From contig NW_026555331.1 in NCBI RefSeq assembly GCF_014898055.3, positions 107,815,194 to 107,879,193 on the forward strand: 64,000 nucleotides of DNA. The letters run 5' to 3'. Both the position numbers and the translations under genes were made by a program. Shown in pieces: positions 1-13,536 of this stretch; position 1 is the stretch's first letter, and each line of letters begins with the position of its first letter. Origin of the DNA: Talpa occidentalis. Taxonomy: Eukaryota; Chordata; Mammalia; Eulipotyphla; Talpidae. The notes under the pieces were generated by a model. The model did no database searches. It was not told the origin of the DNA and was given only the letters and a program-made list of their open reading frames with translations.

Positions 1-1214
1 GTGAGGAGTCATTAGAGGACAAAAACATTTCCTGTTCGACTCTAAAGACAAAGATCTTCTCCTAAATAAGTCTTAGTTGAAATTAGGCAACATACCATCT
101 GAGAGACAGGAGAGCCCTTTCTGATCTATTGCAATTACTGTCACCTGTCTACTCTCCTGGGGCCATAAGAATCAGTCTCCTGCTGTTCCTCTTTCTTTGT
201 CTTGGTTTTGAATATGTTTTCCCACCATTAGTACCTTCACCTATTTGGCAGCGATAACAGAAAATAGAAAAACTTCTAACCAATCAATTCACACTAATAC
301 TAGAAGAAGGACTGTTGAGGGAAGTTGCCAGTTGCCTCACAGGAATTTGTCAATGAAGGAAAGATGTGAAACAGAGGCTGAAATCAAGGATTAGATGTTT
401 TCCATTGATTCAGATTGTCTATGTGCAATCTGGTTTGCACAGGAGTTGCAAGATAGGCCCCCACTTACTGCTCAGACTCTGCCATTATCAGCCTGGGATT
501 ATATGTAGTGAGAGTCTTTTTAGATGTTCATCACAGTACTAAGCACCAAGAAAGATGTCCCCAGTTTTGCTATGATGACATAGTTTGGATGTGATTTTTT
601 AAATGAAACAATTATATTGGAAGCTAGGGATGTATAGTTGGGGGTAGCTGACAAGGATAGCTGCAGTGAACCTCCATTAGTCAACAGACAGTGGTGCATA
701 TCTTGTTTCATAAAGTCTGGGTTTGCAGTTGCCTGCCGTCTGGACAGCTTGGTTTGAGAAGGAGGGGTCCATTCAGGATCTTAATGGAGCCCAAAGGCTC
801 CTAATGGGAGATCTTCCTCCCATTCTAGTCATTGCTTATTAGTAATGGTAGCATGTACCCTCTGGCTATGGATCTCCTATAGCCTTTGGTCAAGGGAGGT
901 ATGTAGAGTTGGTCAAGGGGCGGAGGAAGGGATAAACAAAGGAAGCTCATGTGTTTATGCTGCATCTGTGTTCACAGTCATTAATAACCAAGAGCAAAAA
1001 AAGAACAAGGATGCATGTTCTGAAGTTGATTGTGACCTTAGTGAACTCAGGTTTCCCAAACACATGCTTGCTCTAATGTAACTTCTGTTTATGATCTCTT
1101 AGGGTTCTCACCCTAAGGTAACCAATATTATAGCTTATCTGCAGGAGGATGATTTTCACTAGTCTGTAGAATCCTTGAGGGCAGGGAAAACATCATTTAT
1201 TGTTGTAATTCTTT

Positions 1215-1345
1215 TTGAGGCATGCTTTATTTATTGTTTGCTATACATGCACTGGTACAGTTGCTCAGCGGGCGGCAGGAGAGGTCTGCGCGCCATGTGG
1301 GACAGCAATGAAGAGGCCGCGCGCAGCTCGGCTGCAACTTTTTGC
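1215..1345 (-). mobile_element. Internally deleted SINE remnant
   Basis: It retains the tail (ctatacatgcactggtacag), then jumps to the central body (agcgggcggcaggagaggtc, tgcgcgccatgtgggac). The middle and the tRNA-like head are missing. No duplication was found. Confidence 0.7.
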
Positions 1346-1599
1346 ATGTACTACAATGCCTGGTACATGGCATATGCTCAATGGATTGCTATTTTAATGA
1401 AAGGAAATGAACTGAATAAGCAGAATGTAAAGGGGACAGATAAAGGGATAAGCATGAGTAAGAAGTTTCTCTCCACATTTTTCCTAATCTTGATTTTCAC
1501 AGTGTGAAAAAAAATTAAAGATAATAAAATACATTGCTTTTATATCTTATTCAATAGCAACATATGATATGTCAAAAATTATATTCCCAATCAACAATG

Positions 1600-2492
1600 A
1601 AAAGGCAGACAACGTGATTAAAACATGGGCAGAGGATCTAAATAGACATTTCTTCAAAAAAGTCATACATAAGTCAACAAGTACATGAAAAAGATGTTTA
1701 TCTTCAGTAATCATTAGAGAAATTCAAATCAAATCCACAACAAGATATCATCTCACAGCTGTGAGAATGGCTATTATCAAAAAGACAAGAAACAACAAGT
1801 GTTGGCAAGGATGTAGAGAACACTATGGTAATAGGCTAAATTGGGACAACCTATATGGAAACATTATGGAGATTATTAAAAAAATTAAGAACGGAATTAA
1901 CTTATGATCTAGAAATTCCACTTCTGGCTATTTATATGAAGAATTCAAAAAAATTTTAAAATATATTCACCCCTATGTTACCAGTGGTATTACTTACAGT
2001 AGCCCACATATTTACATATAAAGGCAACCAAAATAACTATCAATACATGAATGAACAAAGAAGACTAATGTATAAATACACACACACACACATATACACA
2101 TAGTGGAATATTACTCAGTCATAAAAAGGAATGAAAACTTGCCATTTACGATAACATGGGTAGGAAATATATTAAGCGAAGTCAGTCAGATGGGGAAAGA
2201 CAAATACTGTATGATTTCACTCATGTAGAATATAAGGAAACAGAAAAGGGAACAAAAGAAAACAAAAACAAATCCTTATTACAGAGAACAGAATGGTGCT
2301 TAGAGAGCAAAGAGATTGAGGAGTGAATTAAATGGTGGTAGTGGTGAAGGTGGTGGTAGACAGAAACAAAAACAGACTTTTGGTGGTGATGATGATGTAG
2401 TCTATAGAGATGTCAAATTATAAAGAGGCACACCTGAAACCTATATAGTATTATAAATCAATGTTATCTCAATAAATATTTACTTAAAAAAA
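1600..2492 (+). mobile_element. Old L1 3' end
   Basis: A degraded copy of the ORF2 end and 3' UTR. Landmarks are aaacatgggcagaggatcta, gagatatcatctcacagctgt-like sequence, caacaagtgttggcaagg, and tggaatattactcagtcata. It ends in caataaatatttactt and an A run. A CA microsatellite lies inside at 2076-2101. Many frame breaks show it is old. Confidence 0.8.
2076..2101. repeat. CA microsatellite inside L1
   Basis: A CA run followed by TATACACATA, directly before tggaatattactcagtc of an L1. Confidence 0.85.
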
Positions 2493-2972
2493 TGTATATT
2501 CCTTTTGAAGTAGAACTTCTGTAGATGGCTTTTTTGGGACAAATCTCCCACAGAAGGAGACCTGCTATCCAGGCATTTCTCTAGATCTGCTGCTCTCCTC
2601 ACTCCATACTTCTCTGAATTCCAAAGTTGACTTCGTTATGTTTCAGTTTTGTATTTGTTTTCAGTGTAAACTAAAATCAATTAAGCCTATTAAGCTAAGG
2701 TTTGGTAAGACTATAAAGTATATGAAAAGGAGGACCTAAAGATAAAATATGAGAGGCCACTTTTTATTTAACTGAGACCTATGACTATTTTCAATAAAAC
2801 TGCTTTCAATTACATTGGTTGTAAAGCTATGTGGGCTTTGGACGTCACAAAATGTAGTTAAACTCATCTATCTTTTTAAGAGTGATTGAAGAAATACAAT
2901 GGAGAGTATCTTCACCCAACTTCCAACAAGTCCTGAAAATATCTAAAATAAGTGTTATCTCCTTCACCTTTG

Positions 2973-3245
2973 TTCTTTTTGGTTTTGTTTTGTTTTTTGC
3001 TTTTTTTTTTTTTAATTTATACAAGCACTGGGTATAGTCAGAAGCGCGGGAGGGTGAAAGAATTCACCAGACCCAGAACAAGGAACAGAATGGGCAGACT
3101 GACGAAGTACACTGCTGAGGGGAGCAGTGGGCGGCAGGAGAGGTCTGCGCGCCATGTGGGACTCTCACTGGCGGCCAGGGATCAAACCGGTGCTGCAGCT
3201 TCGTAGCCTGGTGGTCAACTGCTGCGCCACCGGGGGAGGCCCTCT
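2973..3245 (-). mobile_element. tRNA-derived SINE, form A
   Basis: On the minus strand it has a tRNA-like head (gcctcccccggtggcgcagc), a B-box-like ggtttgatccctgg, the body gcgcgcagacctctcctgcc, and an A-rich tail (T run at 2973-3012 as printed). The duplication CTTCACCTTTG occurs at 2962-2972 and 3246-3256. Confidence 0.9.
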
Positions 3246-4237
3246 CTTCACCTTTGACCAAAGACTTTCTTGATCTCAGAGAAGAAAAGCCCCAGTGCCC
3301 TCAAATCCTGATGGGATTTATTCACGGGAGTGAATAGCAAAGACTGTTCCAGCAACTTCAATTAGAGAATTAGATGGAGATGTAAAATACTATGGCCTTG
3401 TTTATTTCACCCTTCCCACACCATCCTGAAGGTAAATGTAGATGCTGCATAAAACCACTTGACTTAAGGATAATTGTTTTAAGAAAAGGCTCTTGACATT
3501 TAAAGAAGAATCTTGAGGTTAACATGATGACTCTGAAAATGTGTTAATCAGTCATAATGTTTATTCCAAAATCATCACAAGTCAGGCATCTATGAGATGG
3601 GCCTCAGAAGAATCTTGCACTGGACTTTAAAAAACAACTGTAAACACTTTCTTTATAATTTTTCTTGGGTTTTAGTTTATTTGTTCATTTTTTTTAAAGC
3701 ATGAGTCAACTATCACCCAAGTTCAAAGAAGTAAGATGACTTGGCTGAGGGCAGCCATGGGCTCCAAAATCAGATTTTCCAGTCAGAAAATCTACGATTG
3801 CTACCTCCCTATGAGTCACTTTCTACAAAAACAATAAGGTGATACAGTAAGCAACAGAAACAACTGTAAAAAGCTAAATAGAAAAACAAAACATGGTGAA
3901 GAATAAATGTGGTGAAACCAAACCCAATTTTAAATGTCTAGTAGAATTTCTGAAGTGCTTATATAAATGGATCAGGTTTTTTTTTTTTTTAATAATGAAG
4001 AAATACTAAAAACAAGCAAATATTATTTTAGCGATAACTCTTGCGATTTATCCAGGCATAGATTCCACTGTCATAGGTCAAAAGTGCACAACAGTTATTT
4101 TAAATGGCTACCACCAAGTACCCAAAAGCACGTGTGTATGGTCTTCTACTTGCCCCAAATGATAGTGGATATGGTCACAACAGGATTATTCTAAATTCAT
4201 TTCACTGCATATAATACCAATGCTAGAGCCCTGTACA

Positions 4238-4278
4238 GATGGATGGAAGGATGGGTGGGTGGATGGGCGGACAGACGG
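4238..4278. repeat. GGAT/GGAC-type tetranucleotide repeat
   Basis: A run of ATGG, GTGG and ACGG units with interruptions. Confidence 0.85.
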
Positions 4279-4445
4279 TGAGAGAGATATGAAGAGAGTG
4301 AGTACATCTGTGGGAATATAACTTCCAAAACTTGGCCAATTTGATCACCTCCTAAAAATGTACCCACTTGATCAAACAGAGTAAGAACAGCACAGAGATG
4401 GAAAAGCTCAGGTGTAGCTCATGCACTTTCTTTATCTTTGCTTTT

Positions 4446-4684
4446 TTTTTTTTTTAAGATTTATTTATACAAGCACTGGGTACAGTCAGAAGCACGGGAG
4501 GGTGAGAGGATTCACCAGAGCCAGAGCGGGGAGCAGAGCAGGCAGAAGGACCGAAGCACACTGCTGAGGGGAGCAGCGGGAGGCAGGAGAGGTCTCCCCT
4601 GGCTGGGGATTGAACCTGTACTGCAGAGGCTGCAGGCAGCTTCGCAACCCAGTGCTCAACCGCTGTGCCACCGGGGAGGCCCTC
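4446..4684 (-). mobile_element. tRNA-derived SINE, form A, short deletion
   Basis: It is flanked by an 18-base duplication (TTCTTTATCTTTGCTTTT) at 4428-4445 and 4685-4702. The body lacks the gcgccatgtgggac segment present in sister copies, so it carries an internal deletion of about 20 bases near 4598. Confidence 0.9.
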
Positions 4685-5384
4685 TTCTTTATCTTTGCTT
4701 TTGATCCACGACACTGGTGCTATCACTGAGAACAATGATGTCATATTTTTATTTTCTAACCTTGCTGTCTTCTCTCTTTGTATAGCATGGTTTTTCTTTC
4801 AAAACTTAAATATGTAAGTAATTGTCTCTGCTCTTTCATCCCGCACTGCCCAAGGACTTTTACTGCTATTACTTTCTGTATCAAGAACCTACTTCTTTAA
4901 CACCTAAGAAAACAATTAAAACATTTAACTCTCTATGCACATCAGGGCTGAACCACTCTTAACTCGTAAGTAAAAGTGAGGTATTGGCAGCCCTACCACT
5001 CCTCTGGTGCTAAGCAAGAACCCAGCCAGGTTCACATAGGTGCAGGAAGGGTAGACTTGTCAGCACATAAGAGGTTTGTTATTTCTGAAGTCAACAAGAA
5101 GCCAGAGGCTTCATCATGAAATTAAGGAAGTCCTCTAGGGAAAGCTAAGTGATGCTGGGATTTTTAAACCCAAAACATTTTTACTGCTCTTCATGATTTT
5201 CTCTTTACTAGTTCAGGAAAAGTAACACAACACGCAAAATGAATGAAAGAAAAAGCAAACACTTCTAATATTTTCACTATGGTTTCAGGGTATAACATAA
5301 AAATAGCATGTACTGTAAAGGACTAACATGTATGAAATACAGATGATGTCACTTGGAGATCTGAGTGTCCCTCAGTGGAGAACA

Positions 5385-5612
5385 CTGAAGGGACCAGGAA
5401 AAAGACTAATTATAATAAAGTAAAAATCAAAATCAACAAGGAACTATAAACCAGAGACACACTATGGGGAGGCTGGGGAGAGGAGGGATTAGGGTCAAAA
5501 CAAGGGGGGTGGGAATGGTATGGGGAATATAACCAAGATGAAAATGCATACATTGTGCAAAAATGAAAAATGATGTAAAAATTATATAAAATAAAATAAA
5601 ATAAAGAATAAA
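5385..5612 (+). mobile_element. Short L1 3' UTR copy
   Basis: It matches the 3' UTR of the L1 at 13554 (aaaatcaaaatcaacaa, ccagagacac, the G-rich gggattagggtcaaaac, tatggggaatata). It then carries about 70 extra bases (gatgaaaatgcatac...) ending in AAATA repeats. The same longer tail occurs at 40756-40975, so these two form a separate L1 subfamily. No clear duplication was found. Confidence 0.8.
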
Positions 5613-6125
5613 TACAAAGAGGAGGCATTGATGCATGTTTGATATTACTTTTTTAACAGCTCTCCTAGCAAGTGAGTGCCTAGAAAAGAAATGGCATCAA
5701 CAACATAGAAAGTGCTAGCTCCTGGCTTTCACATATATTTATCAAAGGCAGGTGTTACTTTAAAGAATTTTTACAATGTTAATGATGTTTCTTTTGACTT
5801 TTTGCCAATGCCTTGCATAGAATCTCACAAAATAAGATTTTTCTGAGGGGAAAACAGATAAATATTTATTTCTGAATACTAAAAAGTTATCTTTTATCCT
5901 AAACATTAGTATTAAAAGAAAAATCACATTTTCAACTAAAGTTCCAAATTTTGAATCCTTTCTGTCAAACTGATTTCCTTTAAAAATATGATGGTACATT
6001 AAGAATATAACAAAATGTCTAGGAGATATAGCAAAAACATGAAAGATTTACTACCAATAATTGGAAGGGAAAAGTTGTTTAAATGATTAATTTTGTCATT
6101 AACAAATAATGCATAATATACTTCT

Positions 6126-6431
6126 TTTTTTTTTTTTAAATAGAGGCATGTTTCATTTATTTGTTTGTTTTTTTTTTGTTTATACATGCACTGGGTACAG
6201 TCAGAAGCGCCGGAGGGTGAGAGAATTCACCAGAGCCAGAGGGGGGAGCAGAGCAGGCAGAAGGACCGAAGTACACTGCTGAGGGGAGCAGCGGGCGGCA
6301 GGAGAGGTCTGCGCGCCATGTGGAACCCTCCTCTGGTGGCCGGGGAGCAGCCTGGGAATTGAACCGGCGCCGCAGAGGCCGCGGGCTGCCTCGCAACCCA
6401 GCGCTCAACCGCTGCGCCACTGGGGAGGCCC
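6126..6431 (-). mobile_element. tRNA-derived SINE, form A, long tail
   Basis: It has a full head, a B-box-like ggttcaattcccagg, and a long interrupted A-rich tail (T-rich 6126-6180 as printed). The 16-base duplication TGCATAATATACTTCT is at 6110-6125 and 6432-6447. Confidence 0.92.
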
Positions 6432-6589
6432 TGCATAATATACTTCTACTTGACATTTCCTCTGTGTACTTATTTGGTAAGAGTCTAGAATCTAAATGGC
6501 TATGTACTAAGCATGAACTGACTATAGGCATTTTCTTTAATAGAACACATTTAACTTTTCTGAACCCACAAATTTTGCATCATTATATA

Positions 6590-6690
6590 TTCACACATAT
6601 ATACAAAATATGCACATACTATATGTACACATATATACATGTATGCACATACATATATGTGTGTACATAAATACACAAACACACACACAA
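6590..6690. repeat. TA/CA-rich simple repeat
   Basis: Mixed CACATATATACA units ending in CACACACACACA. Confidence 0.8.
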
Positions 6691-7100
6691 TTGCTGTTGT
6701 TACTTTGATCCTACAGATGTGAATTTCAGTAACACAAGAATCTACTGGAGGATAATGGTAGTGGGATGTCATCTTTCTCCTTTATAGTCACCATGAGGAT
6801 ATCTATTATACTCCCTCCTTTAAAGACACAAAGACAGCCACTGAAAATAAAACTACATAAAAATGCACTGGTTTAAAATCAATGTTTGTAATCAAAAGCT
6901 AATTATTCTGATTCACTGTGACTCATCAATATTAGACCCACATATAAATAATAGGTTTTGCACTTCCAAGAGTAGAAGTCCATCGCAAGAAGGAACAAGC
7001 AGATTTTTAAGTTTACCCTATTTGACCACTTACCACCCACGTATCATGAATCAGCTAATAGTTTTACCCCAAATCCATCCAAAAAATAATTCTGTTAGGG

Positions 7101-7359
7101 CCTCCCTGGTGGTGCAGCAGGTTGAGCACAGCGCTGTGAGGCTGTCCGCAGCCTCTGCAGCGTGGGTTCAATTCCCGGCCGGCCAGGGAGATTTCCACAT
7201 GGCGTGGCAGACCTCTCCTGTCACGCCCGCTGCTCCTCTCAGCAGTGCTTTCAGTCTGTCTACCTGTTCTGCTCTCCACTCTGTCTCTGGTGAATCCTCT
7301 CACCCTGCCACGCCTCTGGCCTGTACCCCAACTCTTGTATAAATGAAAAATAAATCTAA
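7101..7359 (+). mobile_element. tRNA-derived SINE, form C
   Basis: Forward copy: cctccctggtggtgcagcag, B-box-like ggttcaattcccgg, cagacctctcctgtcacgcc, and an end ccaactcttgtataaatg plus A-rich tail. The 20-base duplication AAAAAATAATTCTGTTAGGG is at 7081-7100 and 7360-7379; its last bases overlap the ambiguous GGG start. Confidence 0.92.
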
Positions 7360-7742
7360 AAAAAATAATTCTGTTAGGGTTCATCATTGCTGAACTGACA
7401 ATAATTTATTGTTTGGTTAACCTACCACACAGCTGCTAAAATTAGCTAGAAAATGACACTAAAGTATATCAAAGTGCTCAAGCAACAAAATCTTTTAGAT
7501 TCTATATAGTGAGGTTCTATCCAAATGTGTGAAAATAAAAGGCATCTAAATATTATATTGCCAATTTTTCATTCATTTAATGTTGTTGTTTTCCTTGACA
7601 GGGATTTGGAATAGACACCTAGTTTATCATACTACTTGAGGAAATAAACATGCAAAATGTGTTGAAAAATAAATATTTCATGCCTCTTCTTATGAAACCA
7701 CATAACTTCTTGTTCCATGTGTACATATACAAATGTATATAT

Positions 7743-7783
7743 GCACACACACACATACATACATACATATATATATACACATG
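7743..7783. repeat. CA/ATAC/TA compound microsatellite
   Basis: CA units pass into ATAC units and then TA units. Confidence 0.85.
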
Positions 7784-8228
7784 TTAAGGAAATGGGTCAC
7801 AAGAGTTTTCATGGGCAAATGATTAAGGCAAACGGGATATTAATCAGAGCATGTATTGTTCTGATAGCTAATCTAAATTGGGAAACAGGGCACTACAGAT
7901 ATTTGGTACAGGGATACACTCATGGGAAAAATCTCACAAAGATACTGGATTCTCATGTTCAGGGTAATATCTTTGTTAAAAAAGCAAGCCTACTTTTTGC
8001 CAATACTTAGAAGGGTACAGAGAGAAATCTTTCCAGTAATAAGAAATAGTGTTATTCTTTGAGAAGGAAACAAGTAAAATCCTTTCTCAAAGGAGAGGAC
8101 TGACAATTGCACAAACTACCTCGAGGCAGAGATTGTTGATTTCAGTGGCATGATCAATGGTGAGGTGGACCACAATCATTCATTGCTAAAAACAGTTAAG
8201 CCCTGATGTTTTGCAGGCCAATTTTTTT

Positions 8229-8491
8229 TAAAAGATTCACCTATTTATGCATATAAGAACTGGGGTACAGGCCAGAGGTGCGGGAGGTGAGAGGATTCAC
8301 CAGAGACAGAGCTGGGAACAGAACAGGCGGATTGACTGAAACACACTGCTGAGGGGAGCAGCGGGTGAGACAAGAGAGGTCCGCTACACCATGTGGGTAG
8401 CTCCCTGGCCAATGATCGAACTCATGCTGCAGTGGCTGTGGACAGCCTCATAGGTTGTGTCTTAACCCCTTGCGCCACCAGGGAGGCCCCG
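8229..8491 (-). mobile_element. tRNA-derived SINE, form B
   Basis: It has the head gcctccctggtggcgcaagg with the sub-form ggttaagacacaacctatga and a tail ending in ccagttcttatatgcataaa. The 17-base duplication TGCAGGCCAATTTTTTT is at 8212-8228 and 8492-8508. Confidence 0.92.
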
Positions 8492-11400
8492 TGCAGGCCA
8501 ATTTTTTTAAAGGAAATTTGAAGGGATTCAAGGTTATTAGAGTGACACTGCGTTGGGTGTGAGAGAAAAGGACAGGTAACAGATAATGTTGCCAGAGCTG
8601 TTCACCATCCTTGACTTATTCTACCTTCCATTAGTCATGATCTGGCATACATTCAGCAGTGTATAGCACTTAGGAAAATCTGGTGAGCTAAAGTAGCAAA
8701 AAATTGAGAAAAAAAAAATGTTTGAGAACATCTGTCTTGAAAACCAACATGTTTCCTTAAAAGTCTGAAAAAAGAGAGGTGCCATGGAGGAGTATCTCTT
8801 GCATTGTCAGGATATAGCATACACAAGATGATGTCTATTCACTCTTCAATGTATGAGATAACAATTGAGGTCATAATTCATCAACTAACTCCTCTGACAG
8901 TTTCAGCTTGTCAAGTAACTTTCTTATATGATTTGACTTCCCAAGAGGAAAAAAAAAATTGACTGGCCAGTTGACATGAGCACTCCCTGGGGAATATATG
9001 GGAGATATATTTCATATTATATATCAATGAATAAGCAATGAGAATCACACATTGGTCACAATCATTGATTTTAGTGTCAACAAGTCTTCTGAAGCATAAT
9101 CAGCTCCTTATTTGCTGCCAATGTGGAATTCCTTTATCTGTCAATGTATAGAGACCTACTTTCCACTCAGTACATTTCTCTTTATATCATCACACAACAT
9201 ATGCTTATAGATGAAGGAATTGCTTGTTTCTCAGACAAAACAATATAGAAGAAAAAGATGAGCCACACAGTGAATTTCATTCCAAAAATCCTATGTTAAG
9301 AATTCTTAAGAATCCATAACCTCTTCTATTACTATTAATATTATACATTGTCTTAGGGTAACTTATGTAACATAAATTGGCATGAAAGTTTGAACTAAGA
9401 TGTCCATTGTCCTCTAAGAATTGTGAACCCATTAGAATTCTGACTAAATCACATTGATAACTGCTTAGAAGTAAATCAATCTTTCATAAACTGGCAAAAA
9501 AAAAAAGTAATAAGTGAAAATCAAATGTGCTGTAAAGTCCCATATCTCAGGTCTAAAGGGACTAATTCAAACATGATTGTGCTCACGTGTGCTGAAGATG
9601 AGCATATGTGTTAAAGTATCTCTCTGGCTCTGTATGGACAAATGCAGAGCCAACATCAGCTACAAGTGATCACAAGCAGCCCTGTAGGAAGAAATGGCAA
9701 AGACTGGAACCATGAGGTACTAAAAAGAGCATCAACCTTAAGTTAAGGTTTTGCTGGGTTTGGTGGGAGTCCTTTATTTTGGCTATAAAGACAGTTTAAT
9801 GTTACTGTCCTGAGTAGGATGGAGGAAAATATTTGGAAGAAAATATGAGGTGAGTATGATTCCCTAACATGAAAATACTAGGATACAGGTGTCTCTGCCT
9901 CTACAAAAACTGATGATGTCAGCAAAGGCATCCATATAAATAAAGGCAAATGTGTTAGTACATTAGTTTATTCTCAAATCTCTAGACACCAACTTGAGTC
10001 AGAACAAAGTTTGTTCTAAACACATAGATGCGTCTCAGTTCTCCCTGTAACCTACTCTTTGACTGTCTGCTCTTCAAATCTGCAGAGCAGAACATACTTC
10101 CAGGCCTGGACAGTGCCCTTCTGTCTCTCACTACTGATTCCATGACAGAGCAAGTCATCATGCTCTACCCTTTAAGCAACTAAAAAAATTTTCAACTTCA
10201 GCTGAAAAATAAAAACATTAAGTATAACTTAAGTGGAAAGGCTTAGACTATATTTTTCTACTGGTTTATTAATACCTTTGTAAATCTATTCTAATAGAAC
10301 AAAAGATATCTAAAGCCCAAAGTCATCCACTGAATTTATTTATTCCATTCCAAACTAACTTGGTAGAGGTCAGCTAAAAAGAAAACAAACAAGAAGTATT
10401 TCTTTATTCAGGAATTCTTGTGAGCCCCAGGGCTTGCTGATTGTTAGTTAATTCCTCAATTCAGGGAGTCCATCTGTCAGTCTGGGTTTCCCCCTCTCTG
10501 CCTGAAAACCCCCTGAAGGCAGTAAACTGTAGCAGTAGAGGTCTCACTTTTTTTTTTTCTGTCTCTCACTGTTGTTCATTTTTTGATGATCAGTATCTTG
10601 AAAACCATATATATATATATTCGTAAAAAAATTTCAGGTAGAAGGGACAATCTAATTCTTCTAACTCCACTTCGACAGAAGCAAATTTCCATAGATTGTC
10701 TTCTGTACACTCTTCCCTCTGTTTACAACTGAATTTTAAATTTCATGGACCAACATCTGTAAGTATTCCAACTCTCAGAACAGTCCATGAAGGAGAAGTT
10801 TCTGCTGATCTCCCTCCTGGGGACTGGGCAAGTAACCCTTTAGGGTCTAATTATAAAAACCTTTGAGAGATGCGTACACAGAAAAATTACAGTAAATCTT
10901 TTGAGTGACTATCACCTAATGTACTCAAGTAAAGTTAAGACAAGTCCATGTTTCTGGGCAACTAGAAAAGTTTATGGCATGTCCTCCTTCAAGAGGCTGT
11001 GCTGTTACAACATGACTGGAAACACACTGGCAATCACTCATCCATGGGGTGCTCCCACTCGCCTTCCAGCAACAGTGTAAAAGTTTAGGCACTGAGAGAA
11101 TCTTGACTTAGATGCCGAGATCTTTTTTGTTAGTACATTTCTCCCTGAGACTAAGTAGTGTATTTCAAAGAACACCATTCTTCGAAGTCAGTTAGAAAAT
11201 TAGTGCTGCAGGGTACTAAAGAGTACCCTAGTAGCCTGACAGAGATAATGTACAATTGCATTGTGTTCATTATACCAGGAGGTAATTTGCCCTTTCAGCC
11301 CTCATTCCTCCCCACTGTGCATGCCTCAGCTCACTGGAGTTTAGGAATAACTAACTGTGGTTCAGTTTCCATTGAGTTACTTTCTGAATGTATACAGCAC

Positions 11401-12541
11401 TGGCACTTCATCCACAATGGGTGTGATCCTTCTGTGCACTGAATTGTACCTGGATACTCCCTCTGAAAAATTAGACAGCGCTGGTCACCATTAGTGCTCA
11501 GGGGTTGGATTAGGAGTAGAGGCATTAAAAATGGTTAAGTTGACTTCCCTTGGTCATCCAATGTAATTGGATCTACTAATAGAAATGTTCAAAATATATC
11601 TGCTGGTTTCTCCATAGCTTTGAAAAATCAACATATGTACATATCTACACATATTGGAATTAAAATTTTCTAAAGTAGAGATCTTTGATAACCAAAGGGT
11701 AAGGGGCTGGTGAGACTAATTGATTTCTTTCCCACTTCATGCCACCAAGAATTAGCTTTAGTTCTGGTAAAAATTTGGGGCTAAGATAGCAGAAGTAACT
11801 TTAGCTCAATGATCTAAGGGCTGATGATACCAAACGAATGATAAAAACTATTGTCATATAATCTGTCAAAGTCATTTATGCCAATGCTTGGGTACAAACT
11901 TGCAAGCATAGGTACACAACAGGCACCATCTGAAATAGTGAAAGATTGGAGTTAATGGGGAAAAGGTTGTTAGAAGATGTCTCCTCTTTATTCACTACAG
12001 TCTATGCATTCACTTTATTCACTACAGACTTGCCCTAGAGTACCAAGATTCCTGTTCATCAAACAATCAAGCTTTATATTTACACATATGATAAAATATA
12101 ATATCTATTTTATCACTCCTCCTCACAAAGAAATGTGTAATTATTTTAAGCATTTGGGGGCAATTTAGTTAAAAGGGGCAAAATAAAAGGGGCAGGATGA
12201 AGGTAATAAAATCTAATCCACAATGGCCACATGACAACATTATAACAGATATTTATAGCACAATACAGATATACAACAAGATTCAAAACCTCATGTTAAA
12301 GATTTGGAACTTGACTTATTTTGGACTTTTACGTTGAAGAAATTCAGATGCGGCCAGTTGGTGGATGCAAGATGGGTCAGGTGTCCAGGTGCTAGGTTTA
12401 TAGCTAACACCATTCTCTACTGTATATTTATTGTCTGACTTGTGCTACCTTGATTGGGTTCTAATGATACAAGGCAGAGAACCTGTAGTATCTGAATAAG
12501 CCTTGCCCATACCAGAATCTGGCTGAGAGACTGTCATTTCT

Positions 12542-12804
12542 TTTTTTTTTTTTTTAATATTTATTTATTTATTTATACAAGCACTGGGTACAGTCAGAAG
12601 TGCAGGAGGGTAAGAGAATTCACCAGAGCCAGAGTGGAGAGCAGAACAGGCAGACTGACGAAGTACACTGCTGAGGGGAGCAGCGGGCAGCAGGAGAGGT
12701 CTGCGTGCCATGTGGGACCCTCACCTGGAAACAAACCGTTGCTGGAGAGGCTGCAGGCAGCTTCACAGCCCAGCGCTCAACTGCTGCGCCACTGGGGAGG
12801 CCCA
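12542..12804 (-). mobile_element. tRNA-derived SINE, form A
   Basis: Full copy on the minus strand with tail TAAATAAATAAATATT plus A's. The 17-base duplication GAGAGACTGTCATTTCT is at 12525-12541 and 12805-12821. Confidence 0.92.
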
Positions 12805-13536
12805 GAGAGACTGTCATTTCTAAATCTATTTTATCTCCTGTGATTCATATCTTAGTCACAATCACTCAAGGAGAGTGTATTTATTACCTAAGTGGTTTCC
12901 ATTTGTATAAACAATTTGGTGAAAAATTGCAGCTGTGTATTCCTCAAAAATTATGTGATAAGATACATGGAGTGAATTATTTGAATGACCTTAAAAGTGA
13001 AGATTTGAGAACTGATTTCAAACATGTGAGTATAGGAAATTAATCACAATGGCTTTGAGATGAAAGCTAAAGGAAGTGTTTCTTTTGTAACAGATGTGGG
13101 AAGGCTGTGTTCATATTTCTTCTTACCCCTCAACCTGTTTACCCAGCATTTGTTCTTCAGTGGGATTATAAACAAACAAAACACAGAAAAGCCTAGTATC
13201 TTGCGTGATGTCTCTGGGGAGGAATGATTCAATGAGGGTGTGGGACTCTATCAAAAGCCATTCCTTAGAAGCTTCCATTTTTAGTTTAATGTCATATACG
13301 TGTATGAGGAAATAGCTAGAAATGAGTCCTTATTATAACTGAAACTGGAGATTTATATAAAAGGTAAAAGTTGTTTTTCAGAGTATACAAAGTTTGGGGG
13401 GTAGTAATAATTTGAACTGTCAGGTTTTAGAAAGAGTGAAATGGTTCTTAATGAAAAATAACAGCAGTGCTCATGAAGCATGTTACAATGTAAGTTCATT
13501 CTAACTGGTTTGAGGTTGTCACCCAAGTTTGCCTTT

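Noticed and set aside
845..1081. A 78-residue plus-strand frame near the left edge as a possible alternative exon
   Set aside because: It lies on the strand opposite PDE1C and has no splice or protein evidence.
6157..6531. Reading frames of 60-125 residues over SINE copies (for example 6157-6531, 23511-23927, 7064-7387)
   Set aside because: All share the same translated SINE body ([12 protein letters not shown] and similar), so they are repeat shadows.
11158..11525. Overlapping open frames on both strands (94 and 64 residues)
   Set aside because: They show no family resemblance, splice context or repeat match. This is within chance for 15 kb of noncoding DNA.
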